A stretch of 64,000 nucleotides of DNA from Rhipicephalus microplus. Lineage: Eukaryota > Arthropoda > Arachnida > Ixodida > Ixodidae. Shown piece after piece: positions 37,897-50,268 of the stretch (the first letter of the stretch is position 1; each line of letters begins with the position of its first letter). The notes beneath the pieces are model-generated. The model searched no databases, was not told where the DNA came from, and saw nothing but the letters and a program-made list of their open reading frames with translations. The translations under genes were made by a program, and so were the position numbers. The stretch spans positions 155,512,053-155,576,052 of the forward strand of contig NC_134700.1 of assembly GCF_043290135.1 (NCBI RefSeq), read 5' to 3'.

Positions 37897-38877
37897 TGCG
37901 CCAGTGCCCCGGCGGAGCGTCGCGTAATTGCAGAACAAGTAGACGACATGCTACAGCGTGGAGTCATCAAGCCTTCTTGTAGTCCTTGGTCTTCACCAGT
38001 TGTACTCGTGAAAAAAAAGGATGGTTCGATCCGGTTCTGCGTAGTCTACAGGAGCCTAAACAACATTACGAGGAAAGTTGTTTACCATCTTCCCCGCATA
38101 GACGACGCTCTCGATTGTCTCTAAGGTGCAGAATTTTTTTCCTCGCTTGACTTCGCTCTTTCGCCCAGGTTCTTGTGGTCCCAATGGCTGACTCTGATCG
38201 ATCGTCCAAAAGCGGCGTTCGTCACGCCGGATGGTCTCTATGAATTTACCGTAATGCCATTCGGACTCTGCAATGCGCCCGCCACATTCAAGTGAATGAT
38301 GGACAGCATTTTACGCGGTCTCAACTGGAACATATGCTTGTGCTATCTTGATGACGTTGTGGTCTTTTCACCTGATTTCACTTCGCATCTCACTCGTCCG
38401 CGTAAAATTCTACAGTGCCTTGCGAATTCCCCACTACAATGGCGTCGGCCTTGGTGCGGTAATCGCGCAACGCAAACCAGGTTTTACGGAGTGTGTGGTC
38501 GCCTATGCCAGCCGCGCCCTCACTAAGGCAGAAGCCAACTATTCTGTTACGAAAAAAGAGTGCCTGGCGATTGTGTGGGCGTTAAACAAGTTCGCCCCTA
38601 TTTGCACGGCCAAACTTTTGACGTGGTAACAGACCATCACGCACTCTGTTGGTTGGCTTCACTAAAAGATCCTTCTGGTCGCCTCGCACGTTGGGCACTA
38701 CGCCTCCAGGAATTCGACATACGCGTCGTCTACCGATCGGGGCGAAAGCACTCTGACGCAGATGCGCTCTCACGATCACCCGTGAAATCTGATGATGCGG
38801 AAATATCAGCCCTTGACCTTCCCCTCTCTGCCGTCAGCGCCACAGACATGTTATCCGAACAGCAGAAAGACCCTTGA
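37897..38877 (+). pseudogene. Reverse transcriptase-RNase H of the Ty3-family pol, broken, with internal deletion
   Basis: RT motifs are [40 protein letters not shown] and the catalytic CYLDDVVVF (Asp pair near 38349). Damage includes a frameshift at about 37900, TAA at 38122, a locally shuffled stretch at 38150-38200 and TGA at 38293. After KILQCLAN (38402-38425) the sequence jumps to RNase H ([15 protein letters not shown]), so an estimated 120-130 residues of RT thumb and connection are missing. RNase H keeps [26 protein letters not shown] and HSDADALSR, with another frameshift near 38590. It ends at TGA 38875-38877. The product cannot be a working polymerase. Confidence 0.9.
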
Positions 38878-40125
38878 ATTGTCTCGCTCTTGAATATGCT
38901 TTCTGGCGCATCAACTTCCGGTTACCCGCGTGCTCTTCGCCACCAAGCAACGCATTTTGTCATACGAGATGGCCTGTTATACCCTCGCAACTATCAAGTG
39001 GTGGGTCGTAAATGGCTGCTAGTCATACCCAGCTATATGTGCTCTGATATCTGCTAATATTTTCATGCTGAGCCACAACACGCACACGCCGGTGCGCTAA
39101 AGACGTATGAATGGATCCGCCAACGTTACTACTGGCGGGGTATGTACATGTTTGTACGCAAACATATTCGCTCTTGTTCCCTGTGTCAGCAGCGCAAGAC
39201 ATTCCCTCATTCACCCGGTCAACTGCAGCCTTTACCATGTCCTGCACGTCCATTTGACCGTGTTGGGATTGACCTATACGGCCCGCTACCGTGCTCTGTT
39301 GGTGGTAATCGATGGGCGATTGTGGCTGCCGACCATTCGACAAGGTACGCCGAAACGGCAGCGCTACCTTCAGCTGGGGCTCGTGACGTTGCAACCTTCA
39401 TCTTGCATCGGTTTGTTCTTCGTCATGGTGCACCACGGGAGCTCCTGAGTGACAGGGGCCGTGTATTTTTGTCCGAAGTTCTGCAGCAGCTCTTACATTC
39501 ATGCCGTACGGTACACCGCACATCAACAGCCTACCACCCTCAGATGAACGACCTAACGGAACGTTTCAATAGAACCCTCGGAGACATGCTCGCTATGTAT
39601 ATTGATTCCGACCACTCCAGTTGGGACGTTGTCCTTCCTTTCGTGACGTATGCCTACAATACGGCGATTCAATCAACAACAGGCTTTCTTCCATTTTTTC
39701 TTTTATATGGTCGTGACCCATGCAGCACACTCGGCACAATTCTGCCATACAATCCTGATGCCTCCGAGTTCAGCCCAGTTTCTGAAATGGCCGAACATGC
39801 CGAATAGTGTCGTCAGCTTGCACGGTCCTTCACAAACGATAATCAAGCTCTCCAAAAAGATCGCCACGGCCGTGATCTTGTTCAGGACACTTTTCTTGTC
39901 GGTTCTCTCGTGTGGCCCCGACTGCCTTTCCACTCTCCTGGACTGACTCCCAAGTTTGCACCGAAGTATACGGGCCCTTACTGCGTCATACAGCACCCTT
40001 CTTCTGTCACCTATGTAATTGAACCGCTCAAGCCATCCGTGGATAAGCGCCGCCTTGGTCGTGAGACGGTCCACGTCAGTCGCCTCAAGCCCTGCTACGA
40101 CCCTCCTGTTCTCTCGTCACCTTGA
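38878..40125 (+). pseudogene. Integrase of the Ty3-family pol, two stops but catalytic core intact
   Basis: The zinc-binding HHCC module runs from [11 protein letters not shown] to CSLCQQRK (Cys codons 39175 and 39184). The core has the first Asp in GIDLYGPL (39271), the second in LSDRGRVF (39451) and Glu in [11 protein letters not shown] (39559). That gives D,D35E spacing. A GPY-type C-terminal module (KYTGPYCVIQ) follows, ending at LSSP. Stops at about 39055 (before the HHCC His) and 39805 (after the core) break the frame. Between them 221 codons from the Met at 39142 to the second stop stay open and span the whole catalytic core. The C-terminal module is separately open from 39910. Confidence 0.9.
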
Positions 40126-40160
40126 GTCGCCAGGATGGCTCGTCTTCGTTGCCGGGGTAT

Positions 40161-40312
40161 TGTAGTGGGAATTCACAAGGCTCTGACTAGTGAGACCATC
40201 TCTCTCGGAGTGCGAAGCGCGAGTGTGTGCACGAGCTGTAGACGCTGGACTGCTCGAGCATTTCTGTCCATACCGGCTGCCTGCCTACTACCTGGCGTCG
40301 CTATTAACCTTG

Positions 40313-40314
<2 letters not shown>
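40161..40314 (+). repeat. 3' LTR (154 bp)
   Basis: Starts TGTAGTGGGAATTC and ends AACCTTGCA, directly followed by TA repeats. The interior (CATCTCTCTCGG to GGCGTCGCTATTAA) is nearly identical to the 5' LTR. Confidence 0.92.

Positions 40315-40395
<81 letters not shown>
40315..40395. repeat. TA microsatellite, 3' half of the Ty3 insertion site
   Basis: About 40 TA units abutting the 3' LTR. Confidence 0.97.
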
Positions 40396-40398
<3 letters not shown>

Positions 40399-40777
40399 TC
40401 TGTCCCACGTAACTTGAGCCAAGAATTTGAAAATGAAAGGGCACTTAGGAGGCGAATTGAACCGAACGCATACTACTCACACTATCCTGTAGGTACTTGG
40501 GTTATTTTTATTTCTCCACATACTAATAATTACTAATTATTAATTACCCAACTCTTTTATTTATAGGATGAAAACCCAAAATATGAACACTGAGATGTAG
40601 AGGAATTTCAGAAACCACCGACTGAATTGTTTCCTGTACGGTACGTATCGCGCTGTTGTTTTGGCCATGTTGTAAAGAAAGCCTGTGAAATGTGAAAAGA
40701 AGCCGTGTGACGGACCGCGAGCACACTGCTATTGTAGTGCTAGTATAGGCTTTCTATCATGCCTGGCGCCCCACGGA
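40396..40777 (+). mobile_element. Possible DNA-transposon end or dispersed repeat between two TA tracts
   Basis: Starts CAGTCTGTCCCACGTAACTT, which resembles the GTGTCCCAnnTAACTT ends of several arthropod dispersed repeats. No matching inverted end is seen before the next TA tract, so the far end may be lost. No coding sequence. Confidence 0.3.
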
Positions 40778-41815
<1,038 letters not shown>

Positions 41816-42260
41816 TATAAAATTCAATAATTGCTGAGGTTTTACGTCTGGAAACCAAAGAAAAAATGTAGGATGGCCATTGTAAAATTGGGCGAGTTGG
41901 TTTACCGCTCAAGGAAGGAGAGAGTAGACAAAGGAAGCATGAATCAAAACATGTAATCATGTTGCGTTGGCCAGCTGGAACATGCACTCAAGGCAAAGTG
42001 CACTCAAGGCTCTTGCGCGCTTTGCTCTGTTACAACGCTAACTGCATGACATGAAAATCTGGGGTGGCCTGATGGCAGTGGCCTTTCCGCGAACAAATTG
42101 ATAAAATGCTCACAGAATGAGTTGTTCTGTTTCAGTAATCGTTGGTTAAATCGGGGAACGTGGCTCCATCGCTTCCTTCAAGATTGCCTATCGGCTGAGA
42201 GCGAACTGCCTTCTTTCGCACCAGTGTTCTGAGAAGAAAAATCTTTCCAATGGCTGCGCA
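41816..42260. other. No supportable gene
   Basis: Nothing recognised. A short direct duplication of GCACTCAAGGC occurs near 41983-42010. Confidence 0.5.
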
Positions 42261-42414
42261 CACTAAAGTGGTGATAGCCATAACGCGAAAACAGAACAAC
42301 GACGCAGAGACAAGAAGGACATGAAGGTTTTTCTTGTCTTTGTCGTCATTCTGTTCTCGCACTATAACTATCATCATGTAATACTAACTAGCCCAAGCTG
42401 CCGCACTAAAGTGG
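42261..42414. mobile_element. Hairpin-forming insertion with 11-bp direct repeats
   Basis: Two inverted arms (42272-42327 and 42328-42376) share GATAGTTATAGCGCGAGAAC and GACGACnnAGACAAGAAGGAC, with scattered mismatches. CACTAAAGTGG flanks the unit directly at 42261-42271 and 42404-42414. That fits a 132-bp insertion with target duplication. A single-arm relative, including the GCAGCT...GGCTAGTT segment, lies at 48436-48530. Confidence 0.65.
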
Positions 42415-45400
42415 CATTATGTGGTCCTGCAATCGAAGGAGGTACTCCACCATATTTTTTTTCGAAAGCAAGCTGTATAGAGCTAGCTAATGTCACCTGC
42501 ATTCACCTGTTTTAATGAGCTCAACATAAGAATCAGTGGAATGTCCACAATAAGGTTATCGGAGACATCACACGGTGTTCGCATGAAATGAAGCACTGAA
42601 GACATTTCATATTTCAAACACAAATAGAATAGGCTTGCCATTTATGTTGAAACACTTAACAAAAGAGAGAGAGGAGAACATAATAAAGTCCGCTGTAATG
42701 AACCAGACGTAAGCATGCCCCAACACATGACTCGACAGAATGCAACTTCATTTCTTTTGAGTAAACTGGACCAACCAGGTATCTGAATTCGCACCAGGCG
42801 TGTTTCGAGCATTTCCAATAAAGACGTGCCATGGTGAAGCGCATTGCATTGAGCGCGGCTTTCGGGCATGGGATCTTGACTGTGCTTTGAAGTTTTGTGA
42901 CACAGGCGAGCTGGGTTTCGTGTCATCTAATGCGAAATGTTGCATCCGTTTATACCACTCTGGTGAGTTTCGCCCTCAGGAGTGAGTTAACGGCGAATAG
43001 AGCAAAACATGGCCTTCGAGAGACCTTTTCTGAAAGGGGATATGTGCAGGCTGCAATATAAAGGCAGCTTGCAATGCGTATATTCCTACAACAAGCCGAT
43101 ACTTACATCCCTTTACGCAGTATGGAAATTTTCATCTGTCCCGTTGATTGAATGTCTGCAGGATCCAATGAGCGAAATTCAAACGATCAATAAAAACCGC
43201 GCGTCACTTTACATAACTTATCAAAATAGGACGCTCTAGAAGTCTATTGTCGCATTCGGCTACTGCTAGGTGAAAAGCATTTTCTATTGTTCAGTTTCTA
43301 ACATATATTTCATCTAGTTTAGGTTTTCAAAGAAATTTTCACGAAGTACGTTGTCTGGCATATTTCTATTTGGCACCGGCTGTCACCTTTTCATGGCACT
43401 ATGGCTCCTCACTGAATTTTAAAGTAACCGGTACGACCCTTGTAAACACAATGTGGTGGTTCGACCCAATAGTGACATTTTCATAGTGAACAGTTCTGCA
43501 GCGCCTGCTGTATGTCATTGAATGGTGGCAATTCTCTGATAGTTGATAAAAAATCTACAGAGACAGTATTAGGGGAAAAATTGATGTGCAGACTTTTCTT
43601 CCAAGTATGTCGTCGTTTATAAGGCACTTCGGACCATTCACACTTCTAACGGTAGTTCGGTTCGTTCATTCTATTCTAAAAAGAAAACAACATGAGTTTA
43701 TATTCTGGTTCTAGCAACGTAATTTTCGTATGGTTGCATTCGAATATCATTTACTGCATTCTAAGCTTTAGTAACACACAGTTTACAACCAGATTTCTCC
43801 CTATGCGAGATCGGCAGGCCAAGAGGTCGAGAAAGAAAGCCTATGCGATGTGAACTATAAAGAAACTTCAAAAAATGTGATACATCCGAAGACTTTAAAG
43901 GACGCGTTATCGGCTTACACATATGTATCAAGTTTTTATAGGTGCTTAATAACTATGCACCTTCCATATAAACGTTCCTTCATAAGGCTTCAAAAAGTAT
44001 TAACTACGGTCCTGCGATCATAAATTTTTCAAGTGCTTAGCGAATTCGAATAATGAAAAGAAAGGGTGAATTCTTAAAATATTGCTGGTACTTTTCAGAA
44101 GGTGAACAATAGAGCAAATTTCTTTCGAAAAGCATTTTCTTAATTACCAAGCCACCGAAGAGTAGCGTTGTAAAAAAGGAAATGTTCTATTGATAAATTT
44201 GTGTATACTACGACATTGCTTAACAGTGCCACATATGCATCTACTCAGCGTTACTATGAACGATACATGACGGCTGCATATCATTAAAAAGTTGTGACAC
44301 CTGCGTGAGTGTGGGAATTTCCACAGACAAAGAAAGCAGACGCTTCATATACACACTCTAGCGGTGATGTGGTAATATTCTCTTCATAGTTTACTTTCCA
44401 AGCTTCCTTTCTCAACAAGGAGAAACACGAGGGAAACGTTTATTAACCAGGTTAACAAACGGTGGCTCCTGGTGGCGTCCTACATTCAGGTTTCCACTGA
44501 GAAGCGCAATGACAACTGCTTGGTAAAATCTTTAATACAGGTGCGCTATATAAAAATAATCTGCTATAGTACTTGGCCTCAATAACCTTAAGGCATTTCT
44601 TCGTAAACTTGTAATGTACGTATTTTGTTTGACTGGTGTGGCTGAGTATTATATCGGAACTCTTTTGAAGCAACGTGCTCGAGTTCATACTCAATGCCAT
44701 GATTCGGCCACTTCACTTGAACCCTGCCACAGTGTTTACAAAAACTAATAGATCAAAAAGCAGAGGGGAGTAATGTTGCAAATTAAACACATTTGCGTGT
44801 TTCTAGCTCGACTTTTTCATCTATAGCTCAGTAGTACTTCTTTGTAGTTATATATGCACTTGGTATGAACTTTTCTGTGGCGTTTGAATACCTCGAATGG
44901 TAGCGAACAATTCAACTAGAAAATTCTCAATTTCCAATCGTCACACATTCCATGCGTGTATATTGTGTTAAGCTCGTGGTATGATCAGTTCCATGGTTGG
45001 CACAAGTGGCACTGGTTGTGAGGCGCGTGTACGGACAAGTGAAAACCCCCACCTCCACACACCCACACGCAAGCACGTTAGTCTTGGATGCATTCGTGCC
45101 ATTTATGACGCACTTCACATGTAGAAACTACCTTACGTGGCCGCTTTGGATTACCACAACATGCCCTGACCCTCTGTGCGTGCTGCAAGGCTGCTGTGTC
45201 AGTTTTGTTTGTCGCAGACAAACACACATAACAGTAACACTATGCACAGCACAAGCACACAAGTCCTTTACGCAGGGTGCCTGCAACCGTATACTTACTA
45301 CACTTCCTTTTTTACCCGCCTTTTCTTTCCAGTGGCCGTGCTTTCGGAGTGAAGCCTGCAGGTATGCGTAAAAAACTGGAAAAATCGCACCAGCCAGCGC

Positions 45401-45869
45401 ACGAGTGAATGTAGGAACGACCACTCAGTCGGTGTCAATCTTTCTTTCCTTCGTCCGTGTTTAATGTGTGCTTTTAGAGAAGACGGATTCAATCGTAATT
45501 ATTCCGAATGTTTGTTTTCTAAGAATAAACTCACAAGAGAAATTTTCTCGCCATCTACTAGCTATCAGCCACTTGAAACGGCGCAGACACATTTATATAT
45601 TCAACCACCATAGTGAAAGCCTTATTCTGTGAGTCTTCGATTTACCAGTGCGACACCAGTGCGACACATGAACAACAACAAAAAAAAAAGCTATTTTGAT
45701 TGGCGACAGGGGCGTTAACACCAGAAATGTGATTTGGCTGGTTTATAGATCTGCTCGGAAACAAAGAGGTTTCTGTTGTAAGAAAAATGCAGTAACATTT
45801 TGCCATATGTCTTCTAGCAGAAGACTGCGATACACGAAATGTGTAATAAAGTGCGCACTTAAATGTTGA
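42415..45869. other. No supportable gene
   Basis: AT-rich sequence with few frames over 70 codons. The 124-codon plus and 98-codon minus frames at 45.0-45.4 kb overlap on opposite strands and carry no motif. Confidence 0.5.
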
Positions 45870-46310
<441 letters not shown>

Positions 46311-48435
46311 GCTGTCGTGTTCACCTTCTTAATTTGGGGTAGATGAATGTTCGTGTGGGAGAAAAAAAGGTTCTCACGATTAGGACGTTGTGGGGGTGGC
46401 ATAAATGACCTGAAAATCCTTTCACGTATGATGTGAAACTCTTTCCTCCAGACACGTGTTGCAGGTTCCCGTGTGTTTTGAAAAAAATATTAACGATTTC
46501 GAGTACTTGATGCTACATTAAGGGAGAGCACTCAGCCATCTCACTAAAGATTCACTAACCCTTGTGGGCACGAGGACGTACCGTGGTGCCCCTATGCGGA
46601 CACATCCTTGTGTTGTGGAAGGTTGCAATTTTCTGCCACAAATCTCCCGCACATCCGGCAGTCGCTCTGACGTCTCATTTTTTAACACGAAATTGAATTA
46701 TGCCGGCATTCACCACGGCTCTGCTCACGGACTTTTATCACGTATACGACGTTGTAAAATAAATCCTTAGATATTCATCTTACATCAGACTTATCCGCAC
46801 CTATTCATATCGAAAATGTGCCCTTTGTCTTGAACAATTAGCAAAAAATGCTCGGCACGGCATATATATGGCTTCAGTTTTTTTTCCTTCTAGTGTCATA
46901 CAGTAGTGCTCACTTGAATTCGCCAAAAACATAATGGTCATCACGCGGATTGCTTGACGAAGGAATTGATGTAAGAGAAATCAGACTAATTTCTTCAAAA
47001 TTATTCCTATCACGTTTATACGGCAGTCTGGAATGCAAGCTCAATAGCCTAATTCTTGTGGTTAAAAGTTTAAATATTACGTAATATTGCCATTCCATTT
47101 CTTTGTGTTTTTTATATCACCCGTCATCCTTAAAAAAACGTTTCGAAGTCTGAACTTCACAATCTTGTCCGATTCCCTCAAAATGGGTGCGTGCCATATA
47201 TTGAAGGAAAACCAACAAACAAACAACCGGTGTCGCGATCAGCGATGGGGCGATAAAAAGCAAGGTGTGGCAAAAAAGTGATCCCGAATGACCCTTTGCT
47301 TGAGTGCTTTCAGTGTTGAAGGCAACACGAGGAGATAAAGAAGGCTGCTGTATGGGAGACCAGCGCTGGATGGGTGGCGAACCGTCAAGAAGCACCTGGC
47401 GGAGAGTCGCGACACAACTCAGCTGCTCGTGCCTAGACGACCATCTGCTGTGTACCACTCTGAGAGCACGTGCATTTGCCGCTGCCGTGCTTCATTTTGA
47501 AACGAACAGCTTGAAAAGCCATTGCGCCAGTAAAACTGCACTATGGTTTACAAGAATAACTTTGTCCGAAGGCTACTCTCACTTAAGAAGCCCTAAAAAC
47601 CAGAGAAAAGTCCTCAAAACTGGGCTTCGTCTATCCTGTAGTATCGTAGGGAGAGTGTTGTGCCTTGATGGCAGCTCACTCGTCCTCATTTTATGGTTGC
47701 GTGCTAGGTTTAGGGCTGATGCTAGTCCTGGCTAACATTTCCCCATTGAAAAATCTATGCTGCGACGACACCACACAGCCAAAATAAGCAGTAAAACAAA
47801 ACAAAAACGAAATCAGAGTAAGTTGTAGCTGCGTCAATGTTTTTTGGCATTGTTCGTGCGCCCTGTATGCGGTATGCATGCACAGGAAGTTCATCAAGAA
47901 AACCACTCTAGCAGCATAACATGTGTGATGTAGTGCTTGAGGGTACAGGATAGATTAGCGACCGCGGCAGCCGCACTTCGATGGGGGTGAAATATAAAAA
48001 GAAAACACCCGTGAACCAAGATATATATGCCCATTGGAAAACCCCAAGTGGCCACAATCTTGATAAGCACCTGACAGCGTATCCGAAAATGATATCTTGT
48101 GTTGCACTTGAAAGCATAACAATTATTGATGTTGAACAGACACCTTCATTTTAGGCCAGCAAAGGCAAGCGTAAAAACTGAACTATGTGTTAGGGACATC
48201 GGCGATAACATGCTGAATGCGCCGGTTCTCGTCCGAAACTATGTGTTAGGCGATATTAACAACGAGTAAAAATCTAAGACATTTAATACTTCTCTAGCAA
48301 GGCATAAATGCCGATGGTACTTGAACACGGCAGCCAGTGAGAAAAAACGCTCACCGCGTCGGCGGACTCCAGAAAGCTAAGCTCCAAGTAGTCCGATGCT
48401 TTGTTCGTACCAAAAACCCAGTAACATAGAAGTGT
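46311..48435. other. No supportable gene
   Basis: Contains one diverged copy of the 25.7-kb repeat (next entry). Frames of up to 143 codons (47304-47735) have no motif. Confidence 0.5.
46466..46555 (+). repeat. Diverged fourth copy of the TTTAGAAAAAGTG unit
   Basis: GTGTGTTTTGAAAAAAATATTAACGATTTCGAGTACTTGATGC, then GGGAGAGCAC and GCCATCTCAC. This is co-linear with the three units at 25745-26035. Confidence 0.55.
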
Positions 48436-48530
48436 GGCAGCTCAGGCTAGTTGGTATGACATGACGATAGTTATAGCGTGAGAACAGAACGACGACATAG
48501 AGACAAGAAGGACACGAAGGACACGAGCAA
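48436..48530 (+). repeat. Single-arm relative of the 42.3-kb hairpin insertion
   Basis: GGCAGCTCAGGCTAGTTGG, then ACGATAGTTATAGCGTGAGAAC and AGAGACAAGAAGGACAC. This is the same segment order as the reverse complement of 42330-42403. Confidence 0.55.
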
Positions 48531-48681
48531 AAGAATCCATTCTTTTGCACATATTAATTTAACTAGAGGCATCTCAACATCGAGCGTTCCCCGCGAGAGT
48601 ACCTCTTATAACAGCTCTGAGGCGTAGGTGAACGTGGCCCAGCACACATCTTGTGGACAAGGCAGCTTTCTTTTACACGCT

Positions 48682-49171
48682 AATAGAGAGTTTTAGTACT
48701 GCGTACGCTGCGTACGTGGCGGCGTTGCGTACGTAAGGACGCCACGTTTTGCGTAGTGCGCATGCGCAGACCGCAACGTGCACGTTTCGCGTTACGTACG
48801 CAGCCGCTACGTACGCACGCATGAGATGCGTGCGTGCGTACGTATGAGCTGATCGCGCCGCTCTCGAAGAAGTTCGCGACAGCGCGAGACTTCGTTTTGC
48901 AAAATGGCGGCATCGAAGGCAAGCACCGACCGGCTCTGTGGCTTAAAATACGGCCATAATCTGGCTATAACACTTGGATCGGCTCACATTGGCTGTCAAC
49001 AACACGTGCTTCTATTTTGATCTACCAGATGACGCAACACGCCTCACGCTCGTTACGTACGCGGGTACTACGGCGTACTAAAAGCGGATTAGTGGTTAAC
49101 GACGCCACGTAACGCAAGGCGCTTGCGTGATGCGTACGTAGCACCATTCCGCAGTACTAAAACTCTCTATT
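48682..49171. mobile_element. MITE-like element with perfect 22-bp terminal inverted repeats
   Basis: The first 22 bp (48682-48703, AATAGAGAGTTTTAG...) are the exact reverse complement of the last 22 bp (49150-49171). Inside each end lie GC-rich, CGTACG-containing stretches with further imperfect inverted similarity (GTGGCGnCG). The 490-bp length and lack of a transposase frame make it non-autonomous. If the repeat proper starts at GAGAG, TA lies on both sides, suggesting a TA target duplication. I leave the superfamily open. Confidence 0.82.
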
Positions 49172-49639
49172 GTTTCCAAAAAAATAAAGGCTACCTGCCT
49201 ATCGTATCATTCACTTCACGCGGTGGCATCAGATGGAGTTTGGTGGTGGTGGTCAGATGGATGGACGCATGAAAACTCTGTCAGTCCTGAAGTGCAAGAC
49301 TTAACGCTAAGGAGGTAAGATAAAAAAAAAAGGTCGAATACGCTGTTTGTTGCATAATGCACTCGTTTTATTTCCGGCTAAACACCGTTTGAATGCGACT
49401 GTTTGCCCTGATTTATACTGGTGCCCGTCTTCACTATCAAATAAATATAGCAGATACGTGCCAATCGGTTTAAAAACGAGCCCGACAGCACTAGACTGAA
49501 GAGGGAGAGCAGAATTTAGCTCGGTTGACCACTTAGATGTCACGCCGCCTCCTCTTTCAACGTCCTCACTTTCCTCTATGCGTCATCCCTCTTTTTATAT
49601 AATGTTGTAATTGAATACGCAGAAGTACCACCAGCGCCC
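49172..49639. other. No supportable gene
   Basis: Spacer between the MITE and the microsatellite block. GGTGGTGGTGGTCAGATGG at about 49241 is a small repeat. Confidence 0.6.
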
Positions 49640-49675
49640 TTTGGTTTTGTTACGGCGGTGCGTAACAAAACCAAA
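49640..49675. repeat. Perfect 15-bp inverted repeat with 6-nt loop
   Basis: TTTGGTTTTGTTACG (49640-49654), loop GCGGTG, then CGTAACAAAACCAAA (49661-49675). It abuts the CATC microsatellite. No T-tract or gene end supports a terminator reading. Confidence 0.85.
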
Positions 49676-49678
49676 TCT

Positions 49679-49786
49679 ATCCATCCACATCCATCCATCC
49701 ATCCATCCATCCATCCATCCATCCATCCATCCATCCATCCATCCATCCATCCATCCATCCATCCATCCGTCCGTCCGTTCATCCAT

Positions 49787-49820
<34 letters not shown>

Positions 49821-49859
49821 GCCCGCCCGTCCGTCCGTCCGCCCTTCCATACGTCCGTC
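49679..49859. repeat. CATC/CCGT tetranucleotide microsatellite
   Basis: An almost pure CATC run to about 49770, then mixed CCGTC/CCGCC/CATC units. It continues into the CTAT tract at 49860. Confidence 0.96.
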
Positions 49860-50019
<160 letters not shown>

Positions 50020-50210
50020 TCTAGCCACCTACGACTTTTGGCTGTCCTGGCCGTTTGGATAATGGGTTTTATACCAAAATCGGTATGTTATAACATGACT
50101 ATATGACGAGCATAAAAGACTAGTCATAACATGAAAATTATGACATGCATGTCATGATTGTCATGATTTACGTGTCATGGTCTGCTGCTTCCTGCGGTGG
50201 TTTTGTTCAT

Positions 50211-50212
<2 letters not shown>

Positions 50213-50268
<56 letters not shown>

